From contig VGZO01000043.1 of assembly GCA_016872555.1 (NCBI GenBank), positions 1 to 34,970 on the forward strand: DNA of 34,970 bases. The letters are read 5' to 3'. Each line of letters begins with the position of its first letter. Position 1 is the first letter of the stretch. Below, piece by piece: positions 1 through 7,290 of the stretch. The stretch comes from Planctomycetota bacterium. GTDB lineage: Bacteria > Planctomycetota > Planctomycetia > Pirellulales > UBA1268. The notes beneath the pieces were generated by a model. It did no database searches. It saw only the letters and a program-made list of their open reading frames with translations, and was not told the origin of the DNA. The position numbers and the translations under genes were made by a program.

Positions 1-69
1 CTCCACGATGACGACGGAGATGACGGCGTGCGCGGGTACGCGAATCAGCGGCTTGCCGTCATGCATCAT
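1..69 (-). CDS. Possible partial gene running off the left edge
   Basis: Reading the minus strand, two adjacent ATG codons (69-67 and 66-64) overlap the stop codon of the RhuM-tail fragment (61-59). An open frame runs from there to the left edge. Its first 23 residues begin MMHDGKPLIRVPAHAV. The overlapping stop/start suggests translational coupling in a minus-strand operon. I do not recognise the product, and 23 codons without a stop are weak evidence in DNA this GC-rich. Confidence 0.25.
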   Translation of the reverse strand, partial: MMHDGKPLIRVPAHAVISVVIVE

Positions 70-310
70 CGCCCCGCCGGCGGCCGGGTTTTTTCTTCGC
101 CGCCTTCTTTGACGGGTTCGCAGCCGGGCGTTTTGCAGCAGGCGGCTGCTGCTCCAGCCGTTTGATTCGCTCGACCGCTCTGTCGAAGTCGCTCGTCGGC
201 TCCGTCGCCTCGCGAACCCGAAGCGCCGCTTCGTGCTTGGCGAACTCTTGTTCGGCGTGTTGGCGGACTGCTTCCATCTCGCACGCACACATACCATGAA
301 GGCTCACCAC
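59..310 (-). pseudogene. Truncated C-terminal tail of a RhuM-family gene
   Basis: The frame encodes at most 83 residues. Its core (roughly residues 13-55, with the motif REATEPTSDFDRAVERIKRL) is nearly identical to the C-terminal tail of the intact RhuM gene at 1148-2266. Both end in a Lys/Arg-rich basic segment, but of different sequence. The rest of the RhuM protein is absent upstream, where the unrelated nuclease-fusion gene begins. The simplest reading is a 3' remnant left by duplication or recombination. It may still be translated as a small basic helical peptide from ATG 310 or ATG 277, because the frame is open and its stop overlaps a possible downstream start. There is no known function for the tail alone. 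Confidence 0.65.
141..266. repeat. Direct repeat copy A (RhuM tail)
   Basis: This 126-bp segment matches 1209-1334 at a constant offset of 1068 bp, with about 11 mismatches counted by eye and no gaps. Similarity stops abruptly on both sides. The two copies bracket the RhuM/nuclease fusion gene, so recombination between them would delete it. Confidence 0.85.
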
Positions 311-365
311 GACTGGAAATCAATGGTGTTCGTCGATAGCAACGGAACTGCTGCAGAAGCATCGA

Positions 366-1067
366 TCACTTGCGGCGCTCTCTTCGGGGGGCTGTCGCCA
401 CGTTGTCGACCAACCTGCTGCGGTCTACCCGGGAACACACCAACTTGATGAGCTGGTTGAGCCCCCGGTATTCATCGCCCTCTGCCACCCGAATGATGGT
501 GACGCCGGGGAGCATGTGCATGATCCGTGATTCCCGGAGCCGATCCGCCGCAATGTTTTCGGGCTTCGTGTGATGCTTTTCGTCATACTCAACGGCAATG
601 CACAGTTCCCTGCAGAATAGATCGAGCCGATATCGGTCGACCTCGAATTGATATTCAAAGGCACATATTCCGTCGAAAGCGGCAGTCAACATTTCACGAA
701 ACTCCCGCTCCTTGACCGGAATTACTGGCAGATCCGTCGTGACGATGCCAAGCGCACGACACTCATCGAGTACTTCGTTCGTGATCGCATACTCGCGGGC
801 TTTTACGCCAACCGCATAGACGAAGTCGAGACGATAGTGCAGCTTGTTTCGAACGACGCGCCGAGTGCCTTCCGTCTGTGCGACACGCAAGACCTTCCAC
901 GCTCCTGCCTTTGCTTCCCGAACGGCGGTGATGTGTTCGTTGGCAGTTTGCACGGCCTTTTGGAACACTTCCGCAATTTGCCTTTGTGAAAACCAGGCCG
1001 TTCCGTCAGCCACAATTACCGGCTCGGAGATGCGTGAAAGACGAATGTGCGTGGGCGGTTTGGGCAT
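366..1067 (-). CDS. RhuM-like N-terminus fused to a DUF559/Vsr-like nuclease domain
   Basis: The protein is 233 residues from ATG 1067. A GTG at 1127 would add 20 residues of no recognisable domain, and neither start has a clear ribosome binding site. The first ~95 residues (WFSQRQIAEVFQ, then EGTRRVVRNKLHYRLDFVYAVG) parallel the N-terminal module of the adjacent RhuM protein (LWLTQAQMASIFQ, EGSRRVERLLDHYSLDVVIAVG). The C-terminal part carries RLDLFCRELCIAVEYDEKHH, then a conserved Arg and a late TIIRV strand, the pattern of DUF559/very-short-patch-repair-like PD-(D/E)xK nucleases, with the LDLF Asp and the EYD acidic pair as likely metal ligands. It lies 80 bp downstream of RhuM on the same strand. 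Inference: a DNA-acting enzyme of phage, mobile-element or defence origin. The nuclease assignment is by motif only. Confidence 0.7.
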   Translation of the reverse strand: MPKPPTHIRLSRISEPVIVADGTAWFSQRQIAEVFQKAVQTANEHITAVREAKAGAWKVLRVAQTEGTRRVVRNKLHYRLDFVYAVGVKAREYAITNEVLDECRALGIVTTDLPVIPVKEREFREMLTAAFDGICAFEYQFEVDRYRLDLFCRELCIAVEYDEKHHTKPENIAADRLRESRIMHMLPGVTIIRVAEGDEYRGLNQLIKLVCSRVDRSRLVDNVATAPRRERRK

Positions 1068-1147
1068 AAGGGATATCTGGTTGGGTCCGGCCCGAAGGAA
1101 ATGCGTTCTCAAGCGATCGCAAGCCACTGACTAGTAGGAATGCAAAT

Positions 1148-2266
1148 TCATTCTTCCTTGTTTTTGCGCTTTCGCTTTGCGTGATGCTTCGACGGCGTAG
1201 ATTCCTGTGGCGGCTGCTGCTCCAGCCGTTTGATTCGCTCGACCGCCTTGTCGAAGTCGCTCGTCGGCTCCGTCGCCTCGCGAATGCGAATCGCCGCTTC
1301 GTGCCTCGCGAGCTCCTGCTCGGCGTGCTGGCGGGCCATCGATGCCGAAACCTTCCCGGCGTGCGTCAGGATGTTTCGCTCGTTGAACTCCAGGAACGCG
1401 TCGAGTTTGCTCACCCAGTCCGCCATGTGCATCGGCCGCTGCCGCGTCGCTTGGTCTTCGGCGTAGTCGAGGTACATCGTGACGACGCGGTTCAGGGCGG
1501 TCATCTCTTCGCGGGTCAGGTAGTTCTTCGCGATCGCGACGTCGGCCTTGCGGATCGGGCCGGCTGGGGCATTCTTCCAAGTCGTCAGCCCCATGTTGGG
1601 CTTCGTGGCGTCGGCCCGCTCCGCGATGATCTCCGCGGCGGTGCGACCGTGGATGGCCCAGTGCAGTTTGTTCTGCACCGTCGCGTAGAAGCCCTCCGTG
1701 ATCGGAGCGTTTTTGTCGTAGTCGATGCTCGTCGCGTAGATGTCGGTGATCTTCTGGTAGAACCGCCGCTCGCTGGCGCGGATCGAGCGGATTCGCTCCA
1801 GCAGTTCGTCGAAATAGTCGGCCCCGAGGTTGCGACCGGCGATCAGCCGCTCGTCGTCGATTGCAAAGCCCTTCGTCAGGTACTCGCGAAGGGTGTTTGT
1901 CGCCCATTGGCGGAACTGGGTGCCCCGGGTGGAACGGACGCGGTACCCGACGGCGATGACCACGTCGAGGGAATAGTGGTCAAGAAGGCGCTCCACCCTG
2001 CGACTGCCCTCGATTTGAACTGTCAAGTATTGCTTGACGGTTGCGTCTGGCGGCAATTCGCGTTCCGCAAAGACGTTCTGGATATGCAGGCTGATGTTCT
2101 GCTTGGTCGTCTGGAAGATCGATGCCATCTGCGCCTGTGTCAGCCACAGCGTCTTGTGCTCGATCCGCAACCGAAGCCGCGCCGACCCGTCCGGCGCGGT
2201 GTAGAGCACGAGCCCCGGTGACGGGTCATCCGGTGCAGGGAGGTCGTTCGTCATCGGGAGCTGCAC
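1148..2266 (-). CDS. RhuM family protein
   Basis: 372 residues, the usual length for the virulence-RhuM family first noted on Salmonella pathogenicity island 3. The biochemical role of the family is not established. An N-terminal module (residues ~35-125) contains LWLTQAQMASIFQTTKQNIS, a likely helix-turn-helix-like segment, followed by EGSRRVERLLDHYSLDVVIA and the family signature around FRQWATNTLREYL. The middle has LGADYFDELLERIRSIRASE and FYQKITDIYATSIDYD, all typical of RhuM. The C-terminus is helical, then Lys/His-rich. The start could be ATG 2266 or the ATG four codons later. Its lower GC than the genes to the right and its partial neighbours suggest an acquired block. It is followed 80 bp later by the nuclease fusion, possibly in one transcript. 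Confidence 0.9.
   Translation of the reverse strand: MQLPMTNDLPAPDDPSPGLVLYTAPDGSARLRLRIEHKTLWLTQAQMASIFQTTKQNISLHIQNVFAERELPPDATVKQYLTVQIEGSRRVERLLDHYSLDVVIAVGYRVRSTRGTQFRQWATNTLREYLTKGFAIDDERLIAGRNLGADYFDELLERIRSIRASERRFYQKITDIYATSIDYDKNAPITEGFYATVQNKLHWAIHGRTAAEIIAERADATKPNMGLTTWKNAPAGPIRKADVAIAKNYLTREEMTALNRVVTMYLDYAEDQATRQRPMHMADWVSKLDAFLEFNERNILTHAGKVSASMARQHAEQELARHEAAIRIREATEPTSDFDKAVERIKRLEQQPPQESTPSKHHAKRKRKNKEE
1209..1334. repeat. Direct repeat copy B (RhuM tail, intact gene)
   Basis: This is the second copy of the 126-bp repeat at 141-266, lying inside the 3' part of the intact RhuM gene. It encodes the segment from RQHAEQELARHEAA to RLEQQPP. Confidence 0.85.
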
Positions 2267-2722
2267 TCCGTTGCCCCAGGGCGACAGACTACCGCATCCA
2301 GGGGACGCCGTGGCTTCGGGAGAGCTGCCGCGCCGGGACGGCGGTCCTGGACACTCGACCGGCTGCTGCGGCGCGCGGCGGCGACGCTCGCGGTGGCGCT
2401 CGCGGTGGCGCGCTGGTGAGGGCAGGCCGCGCGCCGGCTCACGATCGCCCGTGAGCCGCCGTCAAGGTGCCCGGGATCGGCAGGCCCGTCATGGCGGGAA
2501 GTGTCGGCGCGATCGCCACGGTTTTCCAAGCAGCGGTCTTCGCGGTGAATTCGCGGGTTGATTCCGGCCGCGGCGCGGCCGCGCCGCGCGGGGCGGGTAT
2601 CCGTGTTGCCACGCGATCCCCATAATCGGGCCTCGCTCGGCAGGGGCGATCGCGGGAATCGCCGCAGAGGCGAGTCGAGTCGACCGTGATCGACCGGCCG
2701 TGCCACACGAGGAGACCGGAAC
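2267..2722. other. Intergenic region with a perfect 20-bp GC palindrome
   Basis: About 456 bp separate the divergent RhuM and oxoamine-synthase genes. I see no convincing gene. Positions 2569-2588 form a perfect palindrome made only of G and C (centre between 2578 and 2579), which could be an operator or a hairpin. A short tandem repeat of a CGCTCGCGGTGG-type unit lies near 2387-2413. No clear -35/-10 pair is visible by eye. The region marks the step from the lower-GC accessory block to the GC-rich core. Confidence 0.4.
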
Positions 2723-4381
2723 GTGGATGACGCAGCGCAAGGAAGGGAGTCTCGCGGCGCGATGCGGCAGACGACCACGGTCGAGCCTGTCGATGCCCTC
2801 CGCGGCGGCGGTCGGGCCGCGATCGTCCGCCTCGTCGTCGCCGAGCTCGACCGCGTCCGTCCCCAGGGCCCGGCGCTGAATGCCGGTGCGGCGCTCACCG
2901 ACGTCGGCGTCGACGAGCAGCGGTTTCTCGATGCCGTCGCCCGGATCGAGGGGCGCTACCAGATGCGGTTCCGCAGCGACTGGCTCGATCGGGTCCACAC
3001 CTGCGGGGACCTCGTCGATTGCATCGCCCACCACATGCTCGATGCCGCCGACGGCTCGGCCGCTCCCGCGGCCCCGCCGACCGCGGCCGACACGGCGTTC
3101 GATGCCCGCGGGCGGGCGGGAGGCGCTGCGGCTTCCCCGCGCCGGTCCGCGCCGCGCGACACGCCCGCCGTCGCGGCGGACGACCCCTTTCCCGAATGCG
3201 CCGCCCTCGAGGAACGCCTCGCGACGCTCGCGGCTGACGGCCTCGAGGACCCGTTCCGGATCCCGGTGGCTTCCGTCCACGGCCGCACCGTGCGGATCCG
3301 CGGCCGGCAGGTCGTGAACTTCACGAGTTTCGATTACCTCGGCCTCGCCGGGCATCCGGCGGTCACGCAGGCGGCGAAGCAGGCGATCGATCGCTACGGC
3401 TGCAGCGCCTCGGCCAGCCGGATGGTCGGCGGCAACAGCGTGCTCCACGACGAGCTCGATGCGGAGCTGGCGGCGTTCGTCGGCACCGAGCGCGCGGTGG
3501 TGTTTCCCTGTGGCTACGGCACCAACGGGTCGATCTTCGGGCACCTGTTCGGCCCCGAGGACCTGATCCTGTACGACGAGCTGTCGCACAATAGCATCGT
3601 CCACGGCGCGGCGGCGTCGCGCGCCGGGAAGCGGTCGTTCCGGCACAACGACCATCGCCAGCTCGACCGTCTCCTCCGCGACCTCCGCGGCCAGTACCGT
3701 CGCGTCGTCGTCGCCCTCGAGGGGGTCTACAGCATGGACGGCGACTACCCCGACCTGCCGCGGTTCATCGAGGTCAAGCGCCGTCACGACGCGCTGCTGT
3801 ACGTCGACGAAGCGCATTCGCTCGGCACGATGGGGCCGGGCGGCCGCGGGATCTGCGATTTTTTTGGCTGTGATCCCGCCGACGGCGACCTGTGGATGGG
3901 CACGATCAGCAAGGCGCTCGGTGCCGGCGGCGGGTTTCTCGCCGGCAGCGAACGGCTGATCCGCTACCTCGGCTACACCACGCCGGCGTTCGTGTTCTCC
4001 ACCGCCTGCTCGCCCCCCAATGCCGCCGCCGCGCTCGAGAGCCTGCGCGTCGTGCGCCGCGAGCCGTGGCGGGTGACGAGGCTGCGGGAGCGGTCGGAGC
4101 TGTTTCTCAAGCTCGCCGCCGATTGCGATCTCGACACCGGCTCGAGCGCCGATACGCCGATCGTGCCGGTGATCGTGGGCAGCTCACAGCGCGCGATCCG
4201 CGTCTCGCAGCGGCTTCTCGAGGCGGGGATCAATGCCCGGCCGATCCTCTACCCGGCGGTGCGCGAGGCGGCGGCACGGGTCAGGTTCTTCATCACCTGC
4301 GAGCACACCGAGGAGCAGATCGCCGACGCCGTGGCGACGGTCGCCGAGATCGTCCACGACACTGCACCCCGGGCCCGCTGA
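2723..4381 (+). CDS. Alpha-oxoamine synthase with degenerate N-terminal carrier-like domain
   Basis: 552 residues, about 150 longer than usual AONS/KBL/serine-palmitoyltransferase relatives. These PLP enzymes condense an amino acid with an acyl thioester, releasing CO2. The catalytic part (residues ~170-545) shows VNFTSFDYLGLAGHP, ELSHNSIVHGA, the PLP Asp in VDEAHSLGTMG and the Schiff-base lysine in GTISKALGAGGG (Lys397). Residues ~30-100 resemble an acyl carrier protein, but the DSL phosphopantetheine motif reads VDEQRF, so the attachment serine is missing. A Pro/Ala linker follows. GTG 2723 is chosen because GAGGAG lies just upstream (2709-2714); ATG 2762 is an alternative. PigH of prodigiosin synthesis also fuses carrier domains to this fold, but with functional serines. 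Its substrate is unknown. It converges with the RND exporter gene. Confidence 0.88.
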   Translation: MDDAAQGRESRGAMRQTTTVEPVDALRGGGRAAIVRLVVAELDRVRPQGPALNAGAALTDVGVDEQRFLDAVARIEGRYQMRFRSDWLDRVHTCGDLVDCIAHHMLDAADGSAAPAAPPTAADTAFDARGRAGGAAASPRRSAPRDTPAVAADDPFPECAALEERLATLAADGLEDPFRIPVASVHGRTVRIRGRQVVNFTSFDYLGLAGHPAVTQAAKQAIDRYGCSASASRMVGGNSVLHDELDAELAAFVGTERAVVFPCGYGTNGSIFGHLFGPEDLILYDELSHNSIVHGAAASRAGKRSFRHNDHRQLDRLLRDLRGQYRRVVVALEGVYSMDGDYPDLPRFIEVKRRHDALLYVDEAHSLGTMGPGGRGICDFFGCDPADGDLWMGTISKALGAGGGFLAGSERLIRYLGYTTPAFVFSTACSPPNAAAALESLRVVRREPWRVTRLRERSELFLKLAADCDLDTGSSADTPIVPVIVGSSQRAIRVSQRLLEAGINARPILYPAVREAAARVRFFITCEHTEEQIADAVATVAEIVHDTAPRAR

Positions 4382-4396
4382 CAGGGCGGCGTCAGC
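4377..4396. terminator. Inverted repeat spanning two convergent stop codons
   Basis: GCTGAC (4377-4382) and GTCAGC (4391-4396) are perfect inverted arms around an 8-nt loop. The left arm holds the TGA of the oxoamine synthase, and the right arm holds the complementary stop of the exporter. It could act as a bidirectional terminator, but there is no T tract. Confidence 0.35.
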
Positions 4397-6716
4397 CCAC
4401 CAGCTCCGTCCCGGCAAGCTCCGCCGGGACGTCGGGAGGGGTCTCGTCGGAACCGGTGAAGATCCCGTCGTGGTACCGCGGCAGGAAGCGCCGCAGGGCG
4501 TCGTCGACGACGAGGATCAGCGCCGGGAGGAGCATCAATTCGGCAACGGTCGCCGCCGCCACCGCGGCACAGGCGAGCCGGCCGAATCCCGACAGCGACG
4601 GCACCGAGCTGACCGTCACCGTCGCGAATCCGATCGCGAGCACGACGCCGCCGATGACGATCGCGTTGCCGGTCTCGGCGACGGCCCGGCGCAGGCTGCC
4701 GGCCATCGATACCCCGGCGCGGCGGTGGCGGCGGACCGCGGCGAGCACGTGGACGGTGTCGTCGACGGCGAGGCCGAGGCAGACGTTGAACACGATCACC
4801 GTGGCCGGCTCGAGCGTGGCCGCACTGGCGACGACCACCGCTCCGATCGCGGCCAGCGGAAAGACGTTGGGGACGAGGCTCACCAGCCCGACGACCGGCG
4901 AGCGGAAGGCGATCGCGAGGATCGAGCCGATCACCGCCAGCTCGAGGAGCAGGCTCGAGCCGAGGTCGCGGATCAGCTGGCGGATGTTCCGCGCCGAGAC
5001 GACCGACATCCCGGCGAGTTGGAAACGCCACCCGGGGCGGTCGGCCGACAGCCGGTCGAGGCGGTCGTCGATCCGATCGTAGACACCCTCGAGCGTCCGG
5101 CTGCCGAGGTCGCGGACGCGGGCGCGGACCACGGCCGTCCGCGCGTCGGCGTCGACGAGGTCGCGGAAGTCGTCCGGGTCGAGCCGCTGACGCGTGCGCT
5201 GCGGGAGCGGTTCGACGACACTCGCCAGCGACACCGCGGGGAGGGGCTGGGGACCGTCGGCGAGCGCTTCGTGGACCGCGCCGAGCGCGGTGACGACGCC
5301 ATCGTCGGTCCAGTCGAGTCCCTCCGGCCAGCGGACGAGGACGTCGACCCCCATCGCACCGCCGAAGTCGCGGTCGACCTCGACCAGCGCCCGCGACGCC
5401 GGCGCCGTGCGCGGCAGCGCGTCGACGACGCGGGTGTCGGCGTCGATGCCGCTGGCCGACCACGACAGGGCGACCAGGGCGAGGCAGCCGAGCGCCGCGA
5501 CGGGCCGGGCATGGCGCATCGCGAAGGCCGCGACGACCCCGGCCGCCCGCCCCGCGGTGCGGCTCGAACGGCCGAGGCGCATCCCGTTGCAGAACCGGGT
5601 CGAGGCCAGCAGCGGGGTCACCAGGCCGACGGCGAGGAAGCTCGCCACGGCGCCGGCGGCCGCCGAGATCCCGAACGTGCGCACCGCGTCGATCCGCGCG
5701 GCGGCCAGCGATGCGAAGCCGACGGCCGTTACCAGGCTCGTGACGCCGCAGGCCACGCCGACCCGGCCGATCGCGGCGGCCGAGGCGTCGACCGGATCGA
5801 CGCCGCGCCGGGCGCTGCGGCGCATGTCCTCGATGAAGTGGATCGAGTCGCAGGTCCCCACGACCAGCGCCAGCGACGGCACGACGCTGGTGAGAATGTT
5901 GATCTCGGCGCCGCACAGGCCGAGCATCCCCATCGCCCACACCGCACCGATCGTGGGGGGTACGCACGCCACCACGGTGGAGCGGAGGCTGCGGGCCACG
6001 GCCGCGGAGAGGATCACCGCCAGGCACAGCCCCGTCGTGTTGAACACGAGCATGTCGTGCCGCAGCGCCGCGGCCGCCGCATGGCGGAGCGGCGGCAGGC
6101 CGGTGAGCTCGAGGTCGAGCGGGCCGCGGGCGGCAGCGAGGCAGGCCTCGATCCGCTCGAGCACCGGCGCCGCGCGGGCCGGGGCATCCTCACCCGGAGC
6201 GAGACGGACGAGCACCAGCGTCGCCGCGGCGTCGGAGGAGAGCATGTGCCCGGCGATCAGCGGGTGACGCGTGGCGCGCTGGCGGGCGGCCTCGGCAGCT
6301 TCGGCGGACAGTGGCCCCTGGGTGCGGGGGATCACCGGCAGCAGACCGCCGGCGGCGCCCTGGCGGCGGATGTCGAGGATCGAGCGGACCTCGGCCACAC
6401 CGGCGATCGCGCTCAGTTCGGCACACAGCCGGCGGATCCGGTCGAGCGCGTCAGGGGCGAACAGCTCGCCGTCGGGGACCGCGACGCGGACGATGCAGTC
6501 GCGGTCGGGCGATCCGAACCGGCCGGCGATCTCGTCGATGACTGCGAAGTCGCCGTCGCTGCCACGGAGCAGGGCCCGGAGATCGTCGTCGATCCGCAGC
6601 CGCGAGAGCCCCACGCCGGCCAGCGCCGAGCAGATCAGGACGGCGGCAAGCGCGGGAAGTCGCCATCCGCGGCCGGGGCGGAGGACGGCGGTGTCGTGGG
6701 GGTGAGGAGATGCCAT
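4392..6716 (-). CDS. MmpL/RND-superfamily transporter
   Basis: 774 residues from ATG 6716. The frame is open further upstream, but that part is unlike protein and lies within the SET gene. A first membrane segment (LPALAAVLICSALAGVGL) is followed by a large extracytoplasmic loop, a block of about five or six helices including NILTSVVPSLALVVGTCDS, then a second single helix, second loop and second helical block (GLVSLVPNVFPLAAIGA, GLAVDDTVHVLAAVRRH). This duplicated 1+5 layout with Asp residues in the central helices is typical of proton-driven MMPL/HpnN-like exporters, many of which move lipids to the outer envelope. The start codon lies inside the SET gene (82-bp overlap), suggesting coupled expression. 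Substrate unknown; a lipid made with the facing oxoamine synthase is a guess. Confidence 0.85.
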   Translation of the reverse strand: MASPHPHDTAVLRPGRGWRLPALAAVLICSALAGVGLSRLRIDDDLRALLRGSDGDFAVIDEIAGRFGSPDRDCIVRVAVPDGELFAPDALDRIRRLCAELSAIAGVAEVRSILDIRRQGAAGGLLPVIPRTQGPLSAEAAEAARQRATRHPLIAGHMLSSDAAATLVLVRLAPGEDAPARAAPVLERIEACLAAARGPLDLELTGLPPLRHAAAAALRHDMLVFNTTGLCLAVILSAAVARSLRSTVVACVPPTIGAVWAMGMLGLCGAEINILTSVVPSLALVVGTCDSIHFIEDMRRSARRGVDPVDASAAAIGRVGVACGVTSLVTAVGFASLAAARIDAVRTFGISAAAGAVASFLAVGLVTPLLASTRFCNGMRLGRSSRTAGRAAGVVAAFAMRHARPVAALGCLALVALSWSASGIDADTRVVDALPRTAPASRALVEVDRDFGGAMGVDVLVRWPEGLDWTDDGVVTALGAVHEALADGPQPLPAVSLASVVEPLPQRTRQRLDPDDFRDLVDADARTAVVRARVRDLGSRTLEGVYDRIDDRLDRLSADRPGWRFQLAGMSVVSARNIRQLIRDLGSSLLLELAVIGSILAIAFRSPVVGLVSLVPNVFPLAAIGAVVVASAATLEPATVIVFNVCLGLAVDDTVHVLAAVRRHRRAGVSMAGSLRRAVAETGNAIVIGGVVLAIGFATVTVSSVPSLSGFGRLACAAVAAATVAELMLLPALILVVDDALRRFLPRYHDGIFTGSDETPPDVPAELAGTELVG

Positions 6717-7162
6717 TCGTCCGGATCCACGATCCACCCGCGGCAGTTGGCGGCCCCGCACCGGCACGGAATCGCGGCATCGGCCGGCCAGGCGTAGTCG
6801 ATCAGCAACTCCTCGCCCGGTGCCACGTCGCGGATCGTCTGCACCCAGAGGCGGTCTTCCTCGCTCGCCCGCCCGTCGTCTTCGCACCAGTAGAAAAGCT
6901 CACAGTTGGGATCGCAACAGTGATTGAGGAACCTGAATGGCGCCGCGGGTTCGAGGAGCCGGCCACTGGGAAGCTCCATGCAATAGGTCGGATCGGGGGG
7001 ATGGGCGTCGCACACCGTGCCGCGGATCTCCCCGACGACGGTGCCCGCGGCGAGCCGCCGCCGTGCGAACAAGCCGCGGCCAACGTGGGTTTGGGCGGTG
7101 CGGACGAGTCGGAGGGCGGCTTCGTCGGCCGGATTGCGGCCGGGGGCGGGGGAGCGAGGCAT
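6635..7162 (-). CDS. SET domain-containing protein
   Basis: 175 residues from ATG 7162. The SET fold is read from VGRGLFARRRLAAGTVVGEI at the N-terminus, the pseudoknot motif FRFLNHCCDPNCEL and APGEELLIDYAW. It is followed by a post-SET zinc cluster with the spacing CRCGAANCRG. SET proteins are usually S-adenosylmethionine-dependent lysine methyltransferases; bacterial members are often short stand-alone enzymes with unknown targets. The tail after the post-SET cluster overlaps the start of the exporter gene in another frame. No good ribosome binding site is visible. Confidence 0.88.
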   Translation of the reverse strand: MPRSPAPGRNPADEAALRLVRTAQTHVGRGLFARRRLAAGTVVGEIRGTVCDAHPPDPTYCMELPSGRLLEPAAPFRFLNHCCDPNCELFYWCEDDGRASEEDRLWVQTIRDVAPGEELLIDYAWPADAAIPCRCGAANCRGWIVDPDEWHLLTPTTPPSSAPAADGDFPRLPPS

Positions 7163-7290
7163 GCGGGGCGGGATGATGACTGGCGGGAAGGCTTGGCAGT
7201 GAGGGACAGCGTCAGCTGGAATGGCCGACCCAGCCTCGGTTCGACGCACTGTACCGGCCGATGGCCCGCAGCGACAACGGACAATGGTTG

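Noticed and set aside
1068-1127. GTG 1127 start for the nuclease fusion
   Set aside because: It adds 20 residues without similarity to RhuM N-termini; ATG 1067 fits the module better. Neither start has a strong ribosome binding site.
4233-6797. Long plus-strand open frame opposite the RND transporter
   Set aside because: Its translation is low-complexity Arg/Asp/Gly/His, while the minus strand shows clear membrane helices and RND layout.
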